Assembly (NCBI GenBank): GCA_949361645.1
Contig: OX442417.1
Span: forward strand, 9,840,309 to 9,904,308
Origin: Spongilla lacustris
Taxonomy: Eukaryota; Porifera; Demospongiae; Spongillida; Spongillidae
DNA length: 64,000 bases
Direction of reading: 5' to 3'
This document shows positions 48,251 to 62,500 of the stretch, one piece after another (positions within the stretch are counted from its first letter, which is position 1; each line of letters begins with the position of its first letter). Below the pieces are notes generated by a model. The model ran no database searches and was not told the DNA's origin. It saw nothing but the letters and a program-made list of their open reading frames with translations. Made by a program: the position numbers and the translations under genes.

Positions 48251-48943
48251 CACCGCGTCTGTGAGTAAAGTGGGTCCGAAAATGGGGGAAAATAAAAAAT
48301 GAAAAGATCCGCTAGCAATAGAATCACAGGTACTGCTTGTACAATAAGTAGAGTAACCTTTTACACTTTGTTTTCATTATGATTTGTAAGAGCTGCAATT
48401 ATCGCAGTTTTGATGCACACACTTTAAATAGGCATATTGCGGTACAACACTTATCATTTTATCATTTTGCAACCCTTCCCTTCTTAACTGTAAATTCATA
48501 AGCATACATGAGCCATCTATATCAATGCAGCTCTTGGTTTCCTTGATAATAAAAATTACATGTGCATTCAGACTCGCAAGCAACGTGCAAAGCAGCCAAG
48601 TTAAACCGCACGCGGTAATGTATAGAGTTTTATAGACACGATAGAACACATGCAAACAGTTAAAAAAATACATCGCTTATGACTGAAAAATGATTGAAAT
48701 GTTTAAAAGTTCAATTTGGCTTATACAATGGGATTATTGCCGTTTTTCTACAATGCTGAATTATGGTTTCATCCCTTTTATATCGCCGCATTTATACCAT
48801 CCAGCGAGCTGAATGATCTCTCACAAAATGCATCCAATATCGTCTCAAGAGTTGTACTTTCACATTCCTGTATTTGAAAACAAAAATACTCTATTTCCCC
48901 CTAAAACAGCCAAAATTTACCCACTTTACTCGCGGACACGGTG
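48251..48943. mobile_element. TTAA-flanked inverted-repeat element (piggyBac-type MITE)
   Basis: Terminal inverted repeats CACCGcGTCtGtGAGTAAAG and CACCGtGTCcGcGAGTAAAG (each continuing TGGGT) lie at the two ends. TTAA sits exactly outside each end (48247-48250 and 48944-48947). TTAA duplication is the hallmark of piggyBac-group transposition. The 693-bp interior holds no transposase, so it is non-autonomous. Confidence 0.75.
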
Positions 48944-49008
48944 TTAATACATAATGCATTGACAAACATACAAACAGACATACAGTGTATTTAGGAATGA
49001 ATATATTA

Positions 49009-52000
49009 GTTGGGCGCAAATTGTGAATTTGCGCAATTTATAAATTTCGCTGCACAATTTGTAAATTTACAATTTGCGCAACAATTTATAAATTGTTGCG
49101 CCGTACTACCCATGGTCCGTTTATAAATTGTGCAATGACAGTTAAGTTGCGCAATTTGTGAATTGTATACAGCTACCCTATACTAAACATCTCATTTCAG
49201 TCCTACAGGCAACGCACACACGATATTCTATACAAGGGGGCAACATTTATTTCAACTTGCATATAAACACCAGTATACTGACTCATACTCATGCATTGTG
49301 TACATTTATCAGTTCATCCTTTGACACACATGGTGCATTTCCAGTCACATTGGGCCATGTGCTGTTCTGATTCAGCTGGCATGCGACATTATACAGAATA
49401 CATATACATGTATGTACTGTGTTTTGGGCCTTCCTGGCTTATTGACTTATGGTTTTTTAGACAAGCATTCAACAAAATGTGACCTTAACTTTGTCTGTTC
49501 ATATTCACGACTAGCTGGGTTGTTGCCATATGCCAAATCAGTACCACAGTCAGACAATATAATTCTTCGATTACCAGTGCGAAGCAAGGCTGTTTGTATT
49601 TTTGTGTCAGTAGATACTGAACTGTATACGCTGTCGTAAATGTTTACACAATCAGATTGTATGTGTTCGACTGCAATTCAATGATTTCCATCAACATGAA
49701 GTATTTGAATGAATGCTTTGTTAGTCACTGGGTAGGACAGATTCTGGCCTAATAAACAGTCGTACAATCCTGCCAAAGATGGAAACTGGCTCTTAATCAT
49801 TTTTAAGCAGTGGATATTTCCTAACCTTAACAGCTTTATCTAGGTTTTTTCAGCAGATGTAATTGTAGCTTTCTTTTTAAGAATCCATCCACTTTTTGCT
49901 TCATTTTGGTTGGCCTTTACCTTTATCTTAGTCGATTTATCAAGTTTTGTGATGCCAGTTATTTTGCAGTCTGACTCCATTTGATTGGCACATGATTTGG
50001 ATTTAGGGTGGCAATGACTGCTGCAATCAAAAATCCAGCAGCTCTACAGGCACAATGCTTATCTTTACATCCTTTCTTGCAAATACATTTTAATTTGTCT
50101 CTTCCTATCTCAGCAGCTTCTCTACAATGTAAGTGATATGGTAGGCAATTTGGAATGGTCCTTTATGTATGAAAATAGTACAGACTCCTGAAATGGCATT
50201 AACTCGCCACTTCGATACCAGTTAGATAGCATACCATGTTCACTCCTGAGAATAAATACACATCTAACTCAAAGCAGTAAATGTAGTTTGACTCTACCCA
50301 TGTCACGAAAGTTACACATACACATGTACAACATTTACTAGTAACTTACTGTAGCTTGTAAAGATCACGTCTAACTTCAGTAACATAGCACAGCAGACGT
50401 GGCATATCAGTTGATAACTGTTCATTTTTTGGTACCCGCACTGTAACACTATTTACAGCACAATAGGTATTGCACTGATGTCGCTTACGCTTGGCTTACT
50501 GGGTCTTCATCCTTTCGACATTTTTGCGATACTCTTTATCAGCTGCCTCTCGTACATATGTATGTTTGCATGGCGAGTACTGGTGGTGAGAGCTCAAGCA
50601 GTGGATAGTGGAGCTTTACATGTGCTACTGGTATTTTTACAAACAGCAGGCACTGATGAATGAGCATGACTTGAGTTGATGGTATAACAGGAGAGGTGAT
50701 TGAAGGAGTATGAGATGGTGACTGAACAGGAGACACTGAAGTATGAGTTGGAGATTGAACAGAAAATACTGACAAAGAAGTAGGACTGTTTACAGAGTTG
50801 CTACACCTGTTTGATGTTTTAGGGATCAATGATGTGTTTGGCAACAGGTGACTAGATGCATGAATTGGACTCTCTGAAGGAGATACATTTTCACTGACAT
50901 TGTCTACATTTAGAGAACATGATAAAGTATTTTCAATGCTGAATTGTCTCATATACATGTATGTTAACACAAGTAAGGTTTATATGTGCTTATCATGCAT
51001 CTGATCAGCCACTTCTTCCTCCATGATACATGATCCCTTTCCGTTAGGAAGCTCTGCAAATGGTGTAGTTCGGGAAGGCTGACCATAAACCACTTCATAC
51101 GGACTTTTCTTCAGGGTGCGGCACAGTTGTGTGTTTAGGTTATCTGCATGTGTAAGTAAATGGTGAATATTACGTTTGTCTTACATTGAATTCGTGGCAA
51201 CCAATCAGTCCATGGAACATTTCCTGTGCCTCCCCATTCCTTTTTCATAGCTTGGATCAGTATCTCCACACAGTGGTTACCCTTTTCTATCAATCTATGT
51301 GATTGAGAATGGCGAGGCCGTCCATTTATGATAACCACTTGACCTGGCCATAATGTCAATGTTTCTTTTACAAATTCCCGGCCATTATCCGACTGCAGTA
51401 TCTTGGGAAGCCCCAAATATGGGAACACTTTTGTTGCAAGTCCAACAGCAACCTCCACTGCAGATTTTCTCATCAGAGGCCACATGACATGAAACTTAGA
51501 CCAGTGATTAGTGTGCTATGTAGCTGTATGAGTCATCTGGCATATGCCTCATATCAAAAAGGTCAATCTGAAGTATTTGCATAATACAATAAATCAAACA
51601 AACTTTAAGTATTACTGCGACTTACTTGACAACGGGTCAGGAATCCAGATGCAAGTATTGGCTTTAGTGGATTAGTGCTGTTTTGAGGCTGCTTTAGCTG
51701 ACAGATAGCACACATGTTGCAAAAATATTGGACAACCTCCCTAGGTAGACATTGATAGGATCTCTGAACCTGCAATTGAAATATACTGATTTAAAGATTC
51801 TCACGGATGCTTTATTTCAACAAGTGTTTCTTATAGCCGACATGTCCGTTCTCCAATGAGTGTATACACTCCAAGATATCTCACCTGTTGCAATGACACG
51901 GTAGTGTCCATACATGTACATGTTTGTTCGTTTTCATTCTGCATAGGAAACAAAACCCAAATGAACCAACCCTCACATCTACGTAGAAAGCAAATGAATG

Positions 52001-52348
52001 AACTATAAAATGTAACCACTGAACGCGTATACATATTATTCACCTTTGTTTTTGCTTGTAGACAGAGAACATCAGCCAATTCTAACTCAGGATAGCTAAG
52101 TAGCTTAAATTGTTAAGTTCTGTTCACCCAGTGCTTAAATGATGATGCTGTGACACTACCACCTTAATTGTTTTCCTTTGATTGCTTGTCGTATCTGTTT
52201 CGCTTTCTCTTTGGTCGCCATTTTGTTAGTTCCTTTATCATAGTAGTAAGATCAGGATGCACAATTTATAAATTGTTGCGCAGATTATGAATTCACAAAT
52301 TGCGCAGCACAATGTATAAATTGCGCAAATTCACAATTTGCGCCCAAC
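49009..52348. mobile_element. DNA transposon with about 90-bp TIRs and an integrase-like gene
   Basis: The left end 49009-49102 and the reverse complement of 52258-52348 align almost base for base for about 90 bp, starting gttgggcgcaaattgtgaat. Within each TIR the palindromic word caatttataaattg and gcgcaattt recur. The interior carries, on the minus strand, a decayed integrase-type gene. TIRs plus a retrovirus-like integrase and no RT point to a Ginger-type cut-and-paste transposon. A clear target-site duplication was not found (left flank atatatta, right flank atatacac). Confidence 0.75.
49840..51890 (-). pseudogene. Integrase-type transposase, decayed (KRBA2/Ginger-like)
   Basis: Pieces in transcript order: DILECIHSLENGHVGYKK (near 51885-51840), a CxxC motif CNMCAICQLKQ (near 51715), DLFDMRHMPDDSYSYI (near 51560), then the catalytic core FPYLGLPKILQSDNGREFV, GRPRHSQSHRLIEKGNHCVE and WTDWLPRIQ (51485-51185). 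After it come SPYEVVYGQPSRTTPF (near 51100), a Ser/Pro-rich linker (50970-50690), and a Cys-rich C-terminus CICKKGCKDKHCAC (near 50050) ending at a stop at 49840. Some breaks coincide with GT/AG sites and may be introns; others, such as stops after SYI and the shift inside the Cys-rich part, look like damage. The family is an integrase-fold transposase related to Ginger elements and the host-domesticated KRBA2/GIN1 group. Confidence 0.7.
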
Positions 52349-53594
52349 ATATACACATGTACAATGTACAACACTTAATACATACATGTAGTACACATAT
52401 GCCAGAAAACCTGCTCCATCATCCATAACAGTCCCAGACCTCCATTCTTTCCTGCTGCCTCGTAGGCACAAATTGGTTGCTCTTAGAATGGCAAAAGTCA
52501 TTCTGGCCTGAACTCAGCCCATCACTTCGCACAAGAACTTTTCCCACTTACATGTACATTATGCGCTATTTTGTAAGCCAAGCGCTTTATCAAAACATGA
52601 TATCATTCGTGTTAACGTTTTTCCATCATAAATAATGTCATGGAAAATTTTTCAATGCAACCCTGTAATAGATGATGATTTTCTCAGTGTACTGTATATA
52701 TTATGCCTGCACATGATCATGAATTTAATTTACAAAGTTCAGTAGTACATTACAGCAGTTAACTAATCTACAGTACATGTAAATGTATGAGCACATACAT
52801 TTAAGTACATATATTTAAGTACATGTATACATGTTTATGTAAAAGAACCCAGTATGTTGATACACATGTATACAGTGTACAGTGTACATGTATGGAGAGA
52901 TCCTAAAACTAGGGGAAGTTTTTTAGCCCAGATTTGTTTCATTCTGATATCACGAATGGAAATTATAACCCTTAAGTGAAACTAATTTTTGTCTTGTTGT
53001 TTAGGATTTCACTGAACAAACATTGTAAGACTCTCACAACGAGTAATGATTTTATTTCCAAATACTATAGCTTATACATGTACAAGTGCATGTGTACATG
53101 CATAAAAAGTACAAGTACATGTAATTATGTTTATTTGCCGAAAGTGTGATACCGATGACAACATTTTGTGCCTTTGATGAATCCATATAGATCCTGAGCT
53201 GCCAAAAAAAATTCAGTAACCTCTCAAGTATAAACGCATGGTAATTGAATTTTAACCAAGGTGAAGCAAATAGTGCTATCTTCAAAAAATGTAGATCAGG
53301 AATGAAATTACTTATCCCCTGTAAGCAATGAAATGTATTATCATTGACAGGCCTGTAGGCAAAGTTTATTAAATGGATAAATGTGTACATGTACATGTAT
53401 GTTATTTGTGCTTAATCACTCTGTCTTTGGCTAAGGGATTGGTCACTGAAAAACAGAATTTTAAGAATGATGTACATACATGTACATGTACATGTAGATG
53501 TAGTCCCACATGGCATGCATGAATTATCATACCATAACCATGTTGGTCTAGGCCTCTTCTATCAGTTACTGTACCTCTATCCCCTCATCCCCAG
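52349..53594. other. No recognisable gene
   Basis: AT-rich sequence with several TACATG tracts (for example 52800-52900 and 53470-53495). No frame longer than about 110 codons and no recognisable protein motif or repeat was found. Confidence 0.5.
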
Positions 53595-56500
53595 GTCTAT
53601 GGTCCAAAGTGCTCCACCATTTTGAAGCCAGTGATGTGCACACCATGTGTTGCTTGTACCTTCTTACCTCAAATGGCTTGCTTCCCAAAGGATGATGTCA
53701 TGCTGGACCTTAGTGCTGGGAAGGTACGCCTACAGTATATCTCAAGTACATTGTCTCATGCCAATGCCTGCATATGTACGGATGTGTAACAGTACATATA
53801 CATTAATGACAGTTTGCATCTGATAAATGAACAACCCACTCAACATTTATTATCATTAATGATAGACCGAACAAACGCCTACATGTACATGTACATTGTA
53901 CATGTACCTGTAGGCGAAAAGTACATGTTGTGTTTTAGCCTACATGTAGGTGTTCTATTACAACCAAACTACATGTACGTGCACATTTTCGCGCTCTATT
54001 CGTGTCAATATATGGGGAGGCGGTGGTTATATTATTGGCGCAAATAGAGCGGGGGAAAGTGTACGTACAACCTGTACATGTAGTTTGTTCAACTGTATCT
54101 CTGTAACAGATGACATAAAAATTAATGAACAGATAGGTATAGGACCTCTACCTACAAACCGAATTTGAAGCGATTTGATTACTCCTACAGAAAGTTATGG
54201 TGGGTTTGAATACCTAAGGATATCGGACGGCAAAATACTTGCATGGAGCAAATGCAAGACCCTAAAATACATTTTGCCATAGAGAAATGGTGTAGTATGA
54301 AGTGCCGAAAATGAGAATTTGATAGCCTTAGCCGTTCGGAAGTTATAGCAATTCAAACGTAATGCATTTTTATAAAGTTTTTTTAATAATATGTGCTAGG
54401 TCCCTTTTCTCGGAAACTTTGTTGTCGGGAATTACTAATGAAGTTTAATTCTTTTATGTTTAATTTGTTATTTTAAATAAACCTTTACTAGTTAGTAAAT
54501 TACATATTCACAATACAGAAAGAACACAAGTACTGGATACACAGGGATACATACACTATATACACTACATGCTAATTGTGGTGCTCAATACAGAGGCAGC
54601 ATTGCCATGCTGTAGTGCAATGGACACTCTCTGGAGAAGGAATGGGAGGGACTGGTGATCATGTGTCATGCTCTGCTGACGCCTGCTTATATCAGTGAGC
54701 AAACTGAGAGCATCAGGGCCAAGGGCACCTGAGGTCTCAATCACAAAATTGTGGGATTTGTACAGCAGAGCATATTTCTCCTTCTTCCTGGCTTCAGCAG
54801 CTGTGGCTACAGCTCTAGCTTTAATTTGTTTACATCAGCCCACATTATTAGAGCATTTAGCAAGAAAAAGTTATTGTTTATTAAACTGTTTGTGGTTACT
54901 TTATGAACAATTTCCCTTCATTCTGAATGCACATGCTCTGATGCATTCTGATGTACATGTATTCTTCAGTACACCGTATGTGACCAAGACACAAAGGTTC
55001 TGCTGACTGCAAGACTGAACCACTGTAAGCTAATTTGTTGTACTCTTATACATGTATGTGTACAAGTAACCATATGTGAATATGAGTTTTGTACAAGTAC
55101 TATCTAGATTGTATGTAACATAGAGTTATGAACCATAAATCTTTTAACCAGCTGCATTCCCACTCTGGGGGTGGGAAAAGTACATGTACGTACTTAAATT
55201 GTATAGAACAAGCATGACTCACATACTTTTCTTTTGCTCTTAATATTCATGAATACTGTATATTTGAAGTAACTGTCGCCATTGTTAATAGTGTACCATG
55301 ATGTTTGACCATGTGAGAGTGTAAAAATAAAACTGCTTCTTGTACATGTACATGTAAATGTAGGACCTACACATGTAGAGTGCACAAAAGCATACATGTA
55401 AACTCATGGTCACATACATGTAGGAATGGAACAAATTTCAAAATTGCAAAAGCTTGTCACTACATGTACATGTACATGTATATTATAATTATATACATGT
55501 ACATGTATATGAATTGATCATTAAATGATCAAAATGTTTCATCCGATTAACTGTATTATAAAATAAATAATAATAAACTTTTTAAAAATGTAATAATAAC
55601 CATAGTGTTCTTGTATATGTCCATTTATCCTCTATTATTAATAATTAAATATAATACCATGCTGCCTATGTACATACATGTATTTTAACAGTCGCAATGC
55701 TCGCTGTAAGGGTTGTTCGTGTGCAAAGAGAAATACCCCATGTTTAGATTGTTACCCTGGACATCATGGGGGTTGTAGCCTAGGAATCTAACTGAACACT
55801 CCACGTCTGCTTCCCAGCCGGCCCCCACAGCACCAACTGCATTACCTCCGTTTTCACCGCCATCCACTCCTGAATCATCCCTCCATAGGCCTACATGTAC
55901 TTCACCACAGAATAGCTCGTCCAAGCCCCAATACTCGCAACCCCCACACCGTTTCTGTCCAGTCCTTCATCTTTACCTAATTCACAGTAGCTGCCTGCAC
56001 CACCTCTGTCGTCACTGACAGTGCGACCACTTTTGTCTCCCGTATTGTCCACGTCACCAATCTTGTCATCCACAATTTCACAACGCCTTTCCCTACCCCA
56101 GCCAGTCACACTGCCCCTCCAACCATTTGCAAAATTTTGAATCCTCTCAGCAGCTGCCCGGCCCTTCACATACTGCATATTCATCACTGCAATCACCAGC
56201 TGTCCTAGCAACAATATACGGAGCTCTCCCTGGAGCTGTTCCTTCAGAGTGGTTGTTGGAACAAAACCTGTTTGTATGCCCACACTGCTACCAGTTAGTA
56301 GCATAAGAGGCCGATGATGGTAGCTTTGACCGAAGTCTACATGTATCTGGATGATGGATGGCATGTTCGCAGGTGAGAGGTCATGCAGCAGTAGTGTGTG
56401 CCCTGCATTAGATTGAAGAGCTGGGGCCACATTTAGGGCTTCACATCAATCTCCCCAAATGTGAGATGTTTAGTAAGAGTGGAAACTCCCATTTTCCAGA

Positions 56501-59500
56501 TACAATAAAGTCCTCCTTCCTTCCTAATTTGGAGATACTGGGGTCACCAATTGGGGACTTCATATATTGTTCTCGATTCTTTTTGGCTGAGAAGTGTAGT
56601 CTTTTCAACGCTTTGCTGAGAGCCTTAACTGATGTCTCTGCTGTTGACCTCCACAGGCCTTTGCTCCCTCTCTCTTCACTCGTGTGCTGCCTTGCCTTTA
56701 TCTCTTCACTAGCAGCCTCAGACTTAGGGAGCCCAGACAATATTCAGCAAGCTGTTTCCAATTTTAATGCCCAGGTTTCTCCACAGGATGCTCAGTACAT
56801 GTAGATCAGCTAGTCATTTCATAAGCTCATTCCAAAGGCATAAACAGCAGTCACACTAAATCCAAAACTGATAATTGAATACTTTTCAAACTTTGCATGT
56901 ACCGGTATGTACATGTATGTATTATAATAATTGTGACTGAGGTACAACATGTGCAACATGAATATATTGGTTTATTCAGAAACAGCTTCATGTACATGTA
57001 CATTGTTTCTTAACAATACTGCATTGGGAACTAGAAACATTTTCCACAGACGTGCATTTTGATGCTTTTTGAAAGCTATACCCCAGCAGAAGCATGTAAG
57101 GAATTGTTTACTATCGATTGTTTTTAGAATTGATGAAAGTTGAGAAGAAAATCATGCATGTACACGTAACTAATTGAAACAACAATTAAAACATACATGT
57201 AGTACACTTACCGCTACATGTGTATTAATATATAAGGTTTCAAGAGTGCCTTGTTATTGGTTTCATATTACATGTGCACTAATATGGTGTGGTACATGTA
57301 GTTATAAATGCAACCACATACATGTACATGTAGTAGTCCATAGCTGTGGATGATAAGATCTATTGGACAGACTCCCAGCTCAAGCACACTGAAGTGGCTG
57401 ATTTGGATGCAGTGAAGCATTCCATACTGTTTTCCAATGGTTTGGACAAGCCGACGGCCATTTTGGTTGACCCACCATATGGGTGAGTGGGTATCTTGGT
57501 ACATGTACATGTATGTGGTAAGTTGGTGCAGTGGGAGTGTGTGTTGTTTAACTGTGGATGATTGTGTTGGGGTCATGAAAGGTAGTTTGACCCTTTCTCT
57601 TTCTCTACCCCGTTGCACCATTTTGACCCATATTGGCAAGTGCACATGTACATGTACATATACAAATGTGATTTACTCCATCTCTCTCCCCTTCTGTCTT
57701 CCATCACATTACATCACCTTCACCCCCATCTCTCACTGTACCCTCCTCCGTCCCTCTACACCCACCCTTCACATCAATCCTTCCCCTCCCACCAACAGGA
57801 CCTTCTTTCACACCCTGTACATGTACCTTGGCTGGCCTGATGGCCTTACCATAGACTGCCCCACCCTGTCCATCTATGCCCTGTACCAAATAGTCCAATC
57901 CTCATGCATGGATGGCTCCAAAAGGTGGGTGGGACTGTCAGTGTCCGGCGTCATGCCCTCTGTGCTGGCCCTCTTTGAGGACTGGACCACTGAAGCTATG
58001 CTCAAGTGGGACAAGTGGGATAACCCTACTGCTCTGATGGTGGTCCAGGCAGGACTGAGCCTACCTTTGGTGGTAGAGGGTGTCCATAGGGCTGTCCAGG
58101 CAACTGGTAAGGAGAGGGCATGGAGGGGAGGGTAGTACTTACATCACACTACAGTGCCATCACATTTGCAGCTGCAGCTGTACACATATACATGTACATG
58201 TACATGTATGTATGCCTTCTACACACATAAGCACACATGTGTGCACACATTAGGTGCTACCCAGGTAGAGGGGGGAGAGAGTGATGGAGTAAAAACAACA
58301 TTTGGTACATGTTACAACTCACTTTCTCCACTCTCTCCTGTTTCACAGTATCTTGAATCACCCAATTTAATATTGTATACGTACAGTGTACATGTACTAT
58401 TATTCAATTAGTGTAGTAGGATTCTAAAGTACATTTGTGCAATTGTCTATTTTTGCACTGAACTATATATGGACAACTGTTCCATGCGTTCTCCATTTTT
58501 TTCACATCAGGTGATACCAAGTCTTCAGGAGACACAAACACATCAGGTGGTACCAAGTCTTCAGAAGGCACAAACATATCAGGTGGTACCAAGTCTTCAG
58601 GAGGCACAAACACATCAGGTGATACCAAGTCTCCAGAAGGCACAAACACATCAGGTGGTACCCAGTCTCCAGGAGGTACATACACATCAGGTGGTACCAG
58701 GTCTTCAGGAAGCACAAACACATCAAGTGGTACCATGTCTCCAGAAGGTACAAACACATCAGGTGATACCAAGTCTTCAGAAGGCACATACATATCAGGT
58801 GGTACCAGGTCTTCAGAAGGCACAAACACATCAGGTGGTACCAAGTCTCCAAGAGGTACAAACACATCAGGTGGTACCCAGTCTCCAGGAGGCACAAACA
58901 TATCAGGCACAAACACATCAGATGGTACCAAGTCTTCAGAAGGCACAAACACATCAGGTGGTACCATGTCTTCAGGAGGCACAAACACATCAGGTGATAC
59001 CAAGTCTTCAGGAGACACAAACACATCAGGTGGTACCAAGTCTTCAGAAGGCACAAACATATCAGGTGGTACCAAGTCTTCAGGAGGCACAAACACATCA
59101 GGTGATACCAAGTCTCCAGAAGGCACAAACACATCAGGTGGTACCCAGTCTCCAGGAGGTACATACACATCAGGTGGTACCAGGTCTTCAGGAAGCACAA
59201 ACACATCAAGTGGTACCATGTCTCCAGAAGGTACAAACACATCAGGTGATACCAAGTCTTCAGAAGGCACAAACATATCAGGTGGTACCAGGTCTTCAGA
59301 AGGCACAAACACATCAGGTGGTACCAAGTCTCCAAGAGGTACAAACACATCAGGTGGTACCCAGTCTCCAGGAGGCACAAACATATCAGGCACAAACACA
59401 TCAGATGGTACCAAGTCTTCAGAAGGCACAAACACATCAGGTGGTACCATGTCTTCAGGAGGCACAAACACAGCAGGTGGTACCATGTCATCAGGAGGCA

Positions 59501-62500
59501 CAAACACATCAGATGGTACCAAGCCTTCCGAAGGGACAAACACATCAGGTGGTACCATGTCTTCTGGTGGCACAAACACATCAGGTGGTACCAAGTCTTC
59601 AGAAGGCACAAACACATCAGGTGGTACCATGTCTTCAGGAGGCACAAACACAGCAGGTGGTACCAAGTCTTCACAAGGCACAAACATATCAGGTGGTACC
59701 ATGTCTTCTGGTGGCACAAACACATCAGGTGGTACCAAGTCTTCAGAAGGAACAAACACATCAGGTGGTACCAAGTCTTCAGAAGGCACAAACACATCAG
59801 GTGGTACCATGTCTTCAGAAGGCACAAACATATCAGGTGGCACCAAGTCTTCAGGAGGCACAAACACATCAGGTGGTACCAAGTCTTCAGAAGACACAAA
59901 CACATCACGTGGTACCAAGTCTCCAGAAGGCACAAACACATCAGTTGGTACAAAGTCTTCAGAAGGCACAAACACATCAGGTGGTATCAAGTCTTCAGGA
60001 GGCACAATCATATCAGGTGGTACCATGTCTTCAGAAGGCACAAACACATCAGGTGGTACCATGTCTTCAGAAGGCACAAACACATCAGGTGGTACCAAGT
60101 CTCCAAGAGGTACAAACACATCAGGTGGTACCCAGTCTCCAGGAGGCACAAACATATCAGGCACAAACACATCAGATGGTACCAAGTCTTCAGAAGGCAC
60201 AAACACATCAGGTGGTACCATGTCTTCAGGAGGCACAAACACAGCAGGTGGTACCATGTCATCAGGAGGCACAAACACATCAGATGGTACCAAGCCTTCC
60301 GAAGGGACAAACACATCAGGTGGTACCATGTCTTCTGGTGGCACAAACACATCAGGTGGTACCAAGTCTTCAGAAGGCACAAACACATCAGGTGGTACCA
60401 TGTCTTCAGGAGGCACAAACACAGCAGGTGGTACCAAGTCTTCACAAGGCACAAACATATCAGGTGGTACCATGTCTTCTGGTGGCACAAACACATCAGG
60501 TGGTACCAAGTCTTCAGAAGGAACAAACACATCAGGTGGTACCAAGTCTTCAGAAGGCACAAACACATCAGGTGGTACCATGTCTTCAGAAGGCACAAAC
60601 ATATCAGGTGGCACCAAGTCTTCAGGAGGCACAAACACATCAGGTGGTACCAAGTCTTCAGAAGACACAAACACATCACGTGGTACCAAGTCTCCAGAAG
60701 GCACAAACACATCAGTTGGTACAAAGTCTTCAGAAGGCACAAACACATCAGGTGGTATCAAGTCTTCAGGAGGCACAATCATATCAGGTGGTACCATGTC
60801 TTTAGAAGGCACAAACACATCAGGTGGTACCATGTCTTCAGGACGCACAAACTCATCAGGTGGTACCAAGTCTCCAGAAGGCACAAACACATCAGGTGGT
60901 ACCCAGTCTCCAGGAGGCACAAACATATCAGGTGGTACCATGTCATCAGAAGGCGTAAACACATCAGGTGGTACCAAGTCTCCAGAAGGCACAAACACAT
61001 CAGGTGGTACCCAGTCTCCTGGAGGCACAAACATATCAGGTGGTACCAAGTCTACAGAAGGCACAAACACATCAGGTGGTACCAAGTCTTCAGAAGTCAC
61101 AAACACATCAGGTGGTACCAAGTCTTCAGAAGTCACAAACACATCAGGTGGTACCAAGTCTCCAGAAAGCACAAACACATCAGGTGGTACCCAGTCTCCT
61201 GGACGCACAAACATATCAGGTGGTACCAAGTCTACAGAAGGCACAAATACATCAGGTGGTACCATGTCTTCAGAAGTCACAAACACATCAGGTGGTACCC
61301 AATCTCCTGGAGGCACAAACATATCAGGTGGTACCAAGTCTACAGAAGGCACAAACACATCAGGTGGTACCAAGTCTTCAGAAGTCACAAACACATCAGG
61401 TGGTACCAAGTCTTCAGAAGTCACAAACACATTACGTGGTACCAAGTCTCCAGAAGGCACAAACACATCAGGTGGTACCCAGTCTCCTGGAGGCACAAAC
61501 ATATCAGGTGGTACCAAGTCTACAGAAGGCACAAATACATCAGGTGGTACCATGTCTTTAGGCGGCACAAACACATCAGGTGGTATCAAGTCTTCAGGAG
61601 GCACAATCATATCAGGTGGTACCAAGTCTTCAGAAGGCACAAACACATCAGGTGGTATCAAGTTTTCGGAAGGCACAAGCACATCAGGTGGTACCAAGTC
61701 TTCAGAAGGCACCAACACATCAGGTGGTACCCAGTCTCTTGGAGGCACAAACGCATCAGGTGGTACCCAATCTCCTGAAGGCAGAAACACATCAGGTGGT
61801 ACCAAGTCTCCTGGAGACACAAACACATCAGGTGGTACCAAGTCATCAGAAGGCACAAACGCATCAGGTGGTATCAAGTCTTCAGGAGGCACAATCATAT
61901 CAGGTGGTACCCAAACTCCTGGAGGCACAAACACATCATGTGCTACCAAGTCTCCAGGAGACACAAACGCATCAGGTGGTACCAAGTCATCAGAAGGCAC
62001 AAACATATCAGGTGGTACCAAGTCTCCTGGTGGTACCCAGTCTCCTGGAGGCACAAACACATCAGGTGGTACCAAATCTCCTGGAGGCACAAATACATCA
62101 GGTGGTACCAAATCTCCTGGAGGCACAAACACATCAGGTGGTACCCAGTCTCCTGGAGGCACAAACACATCAGGTGGTACCAAGTCTCCAGGAGGCACAA
62201 ACACATCAGGTGGTACCAAGTCTCCTGGAGGCACAAACACATCAGGTGGTACCAACTCTTCAGGAAGGACAAATATATCAGGTGGTACCGTGTCTTTAGA
62301 AGGCACAAACACATCAGGTGGTACCAAGTCTTTAGAAGGCACAAACACATCAGGTGGTACCAAGTCTCATGGAGGCACAAACACATCAGGTGGTACCGAG
62401 TCTCCTGGAGGCACAAACACATCAGGTGGTACCCAGTCTCCTGGAGGCACAAACACATCAGGTGGTGCCAAGTCTCCTGGAGGCACAAACACATCAGTTG

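Noticed and set aside
53595..53723. BED-type zinc finger in the +1 frame (LWSKVLHHFEASDVHT).
   Set aside because: The frame hits TGA before the exon end and lacks the CxxC pair; the phase-0 reading joins the downstream YWTD exons.
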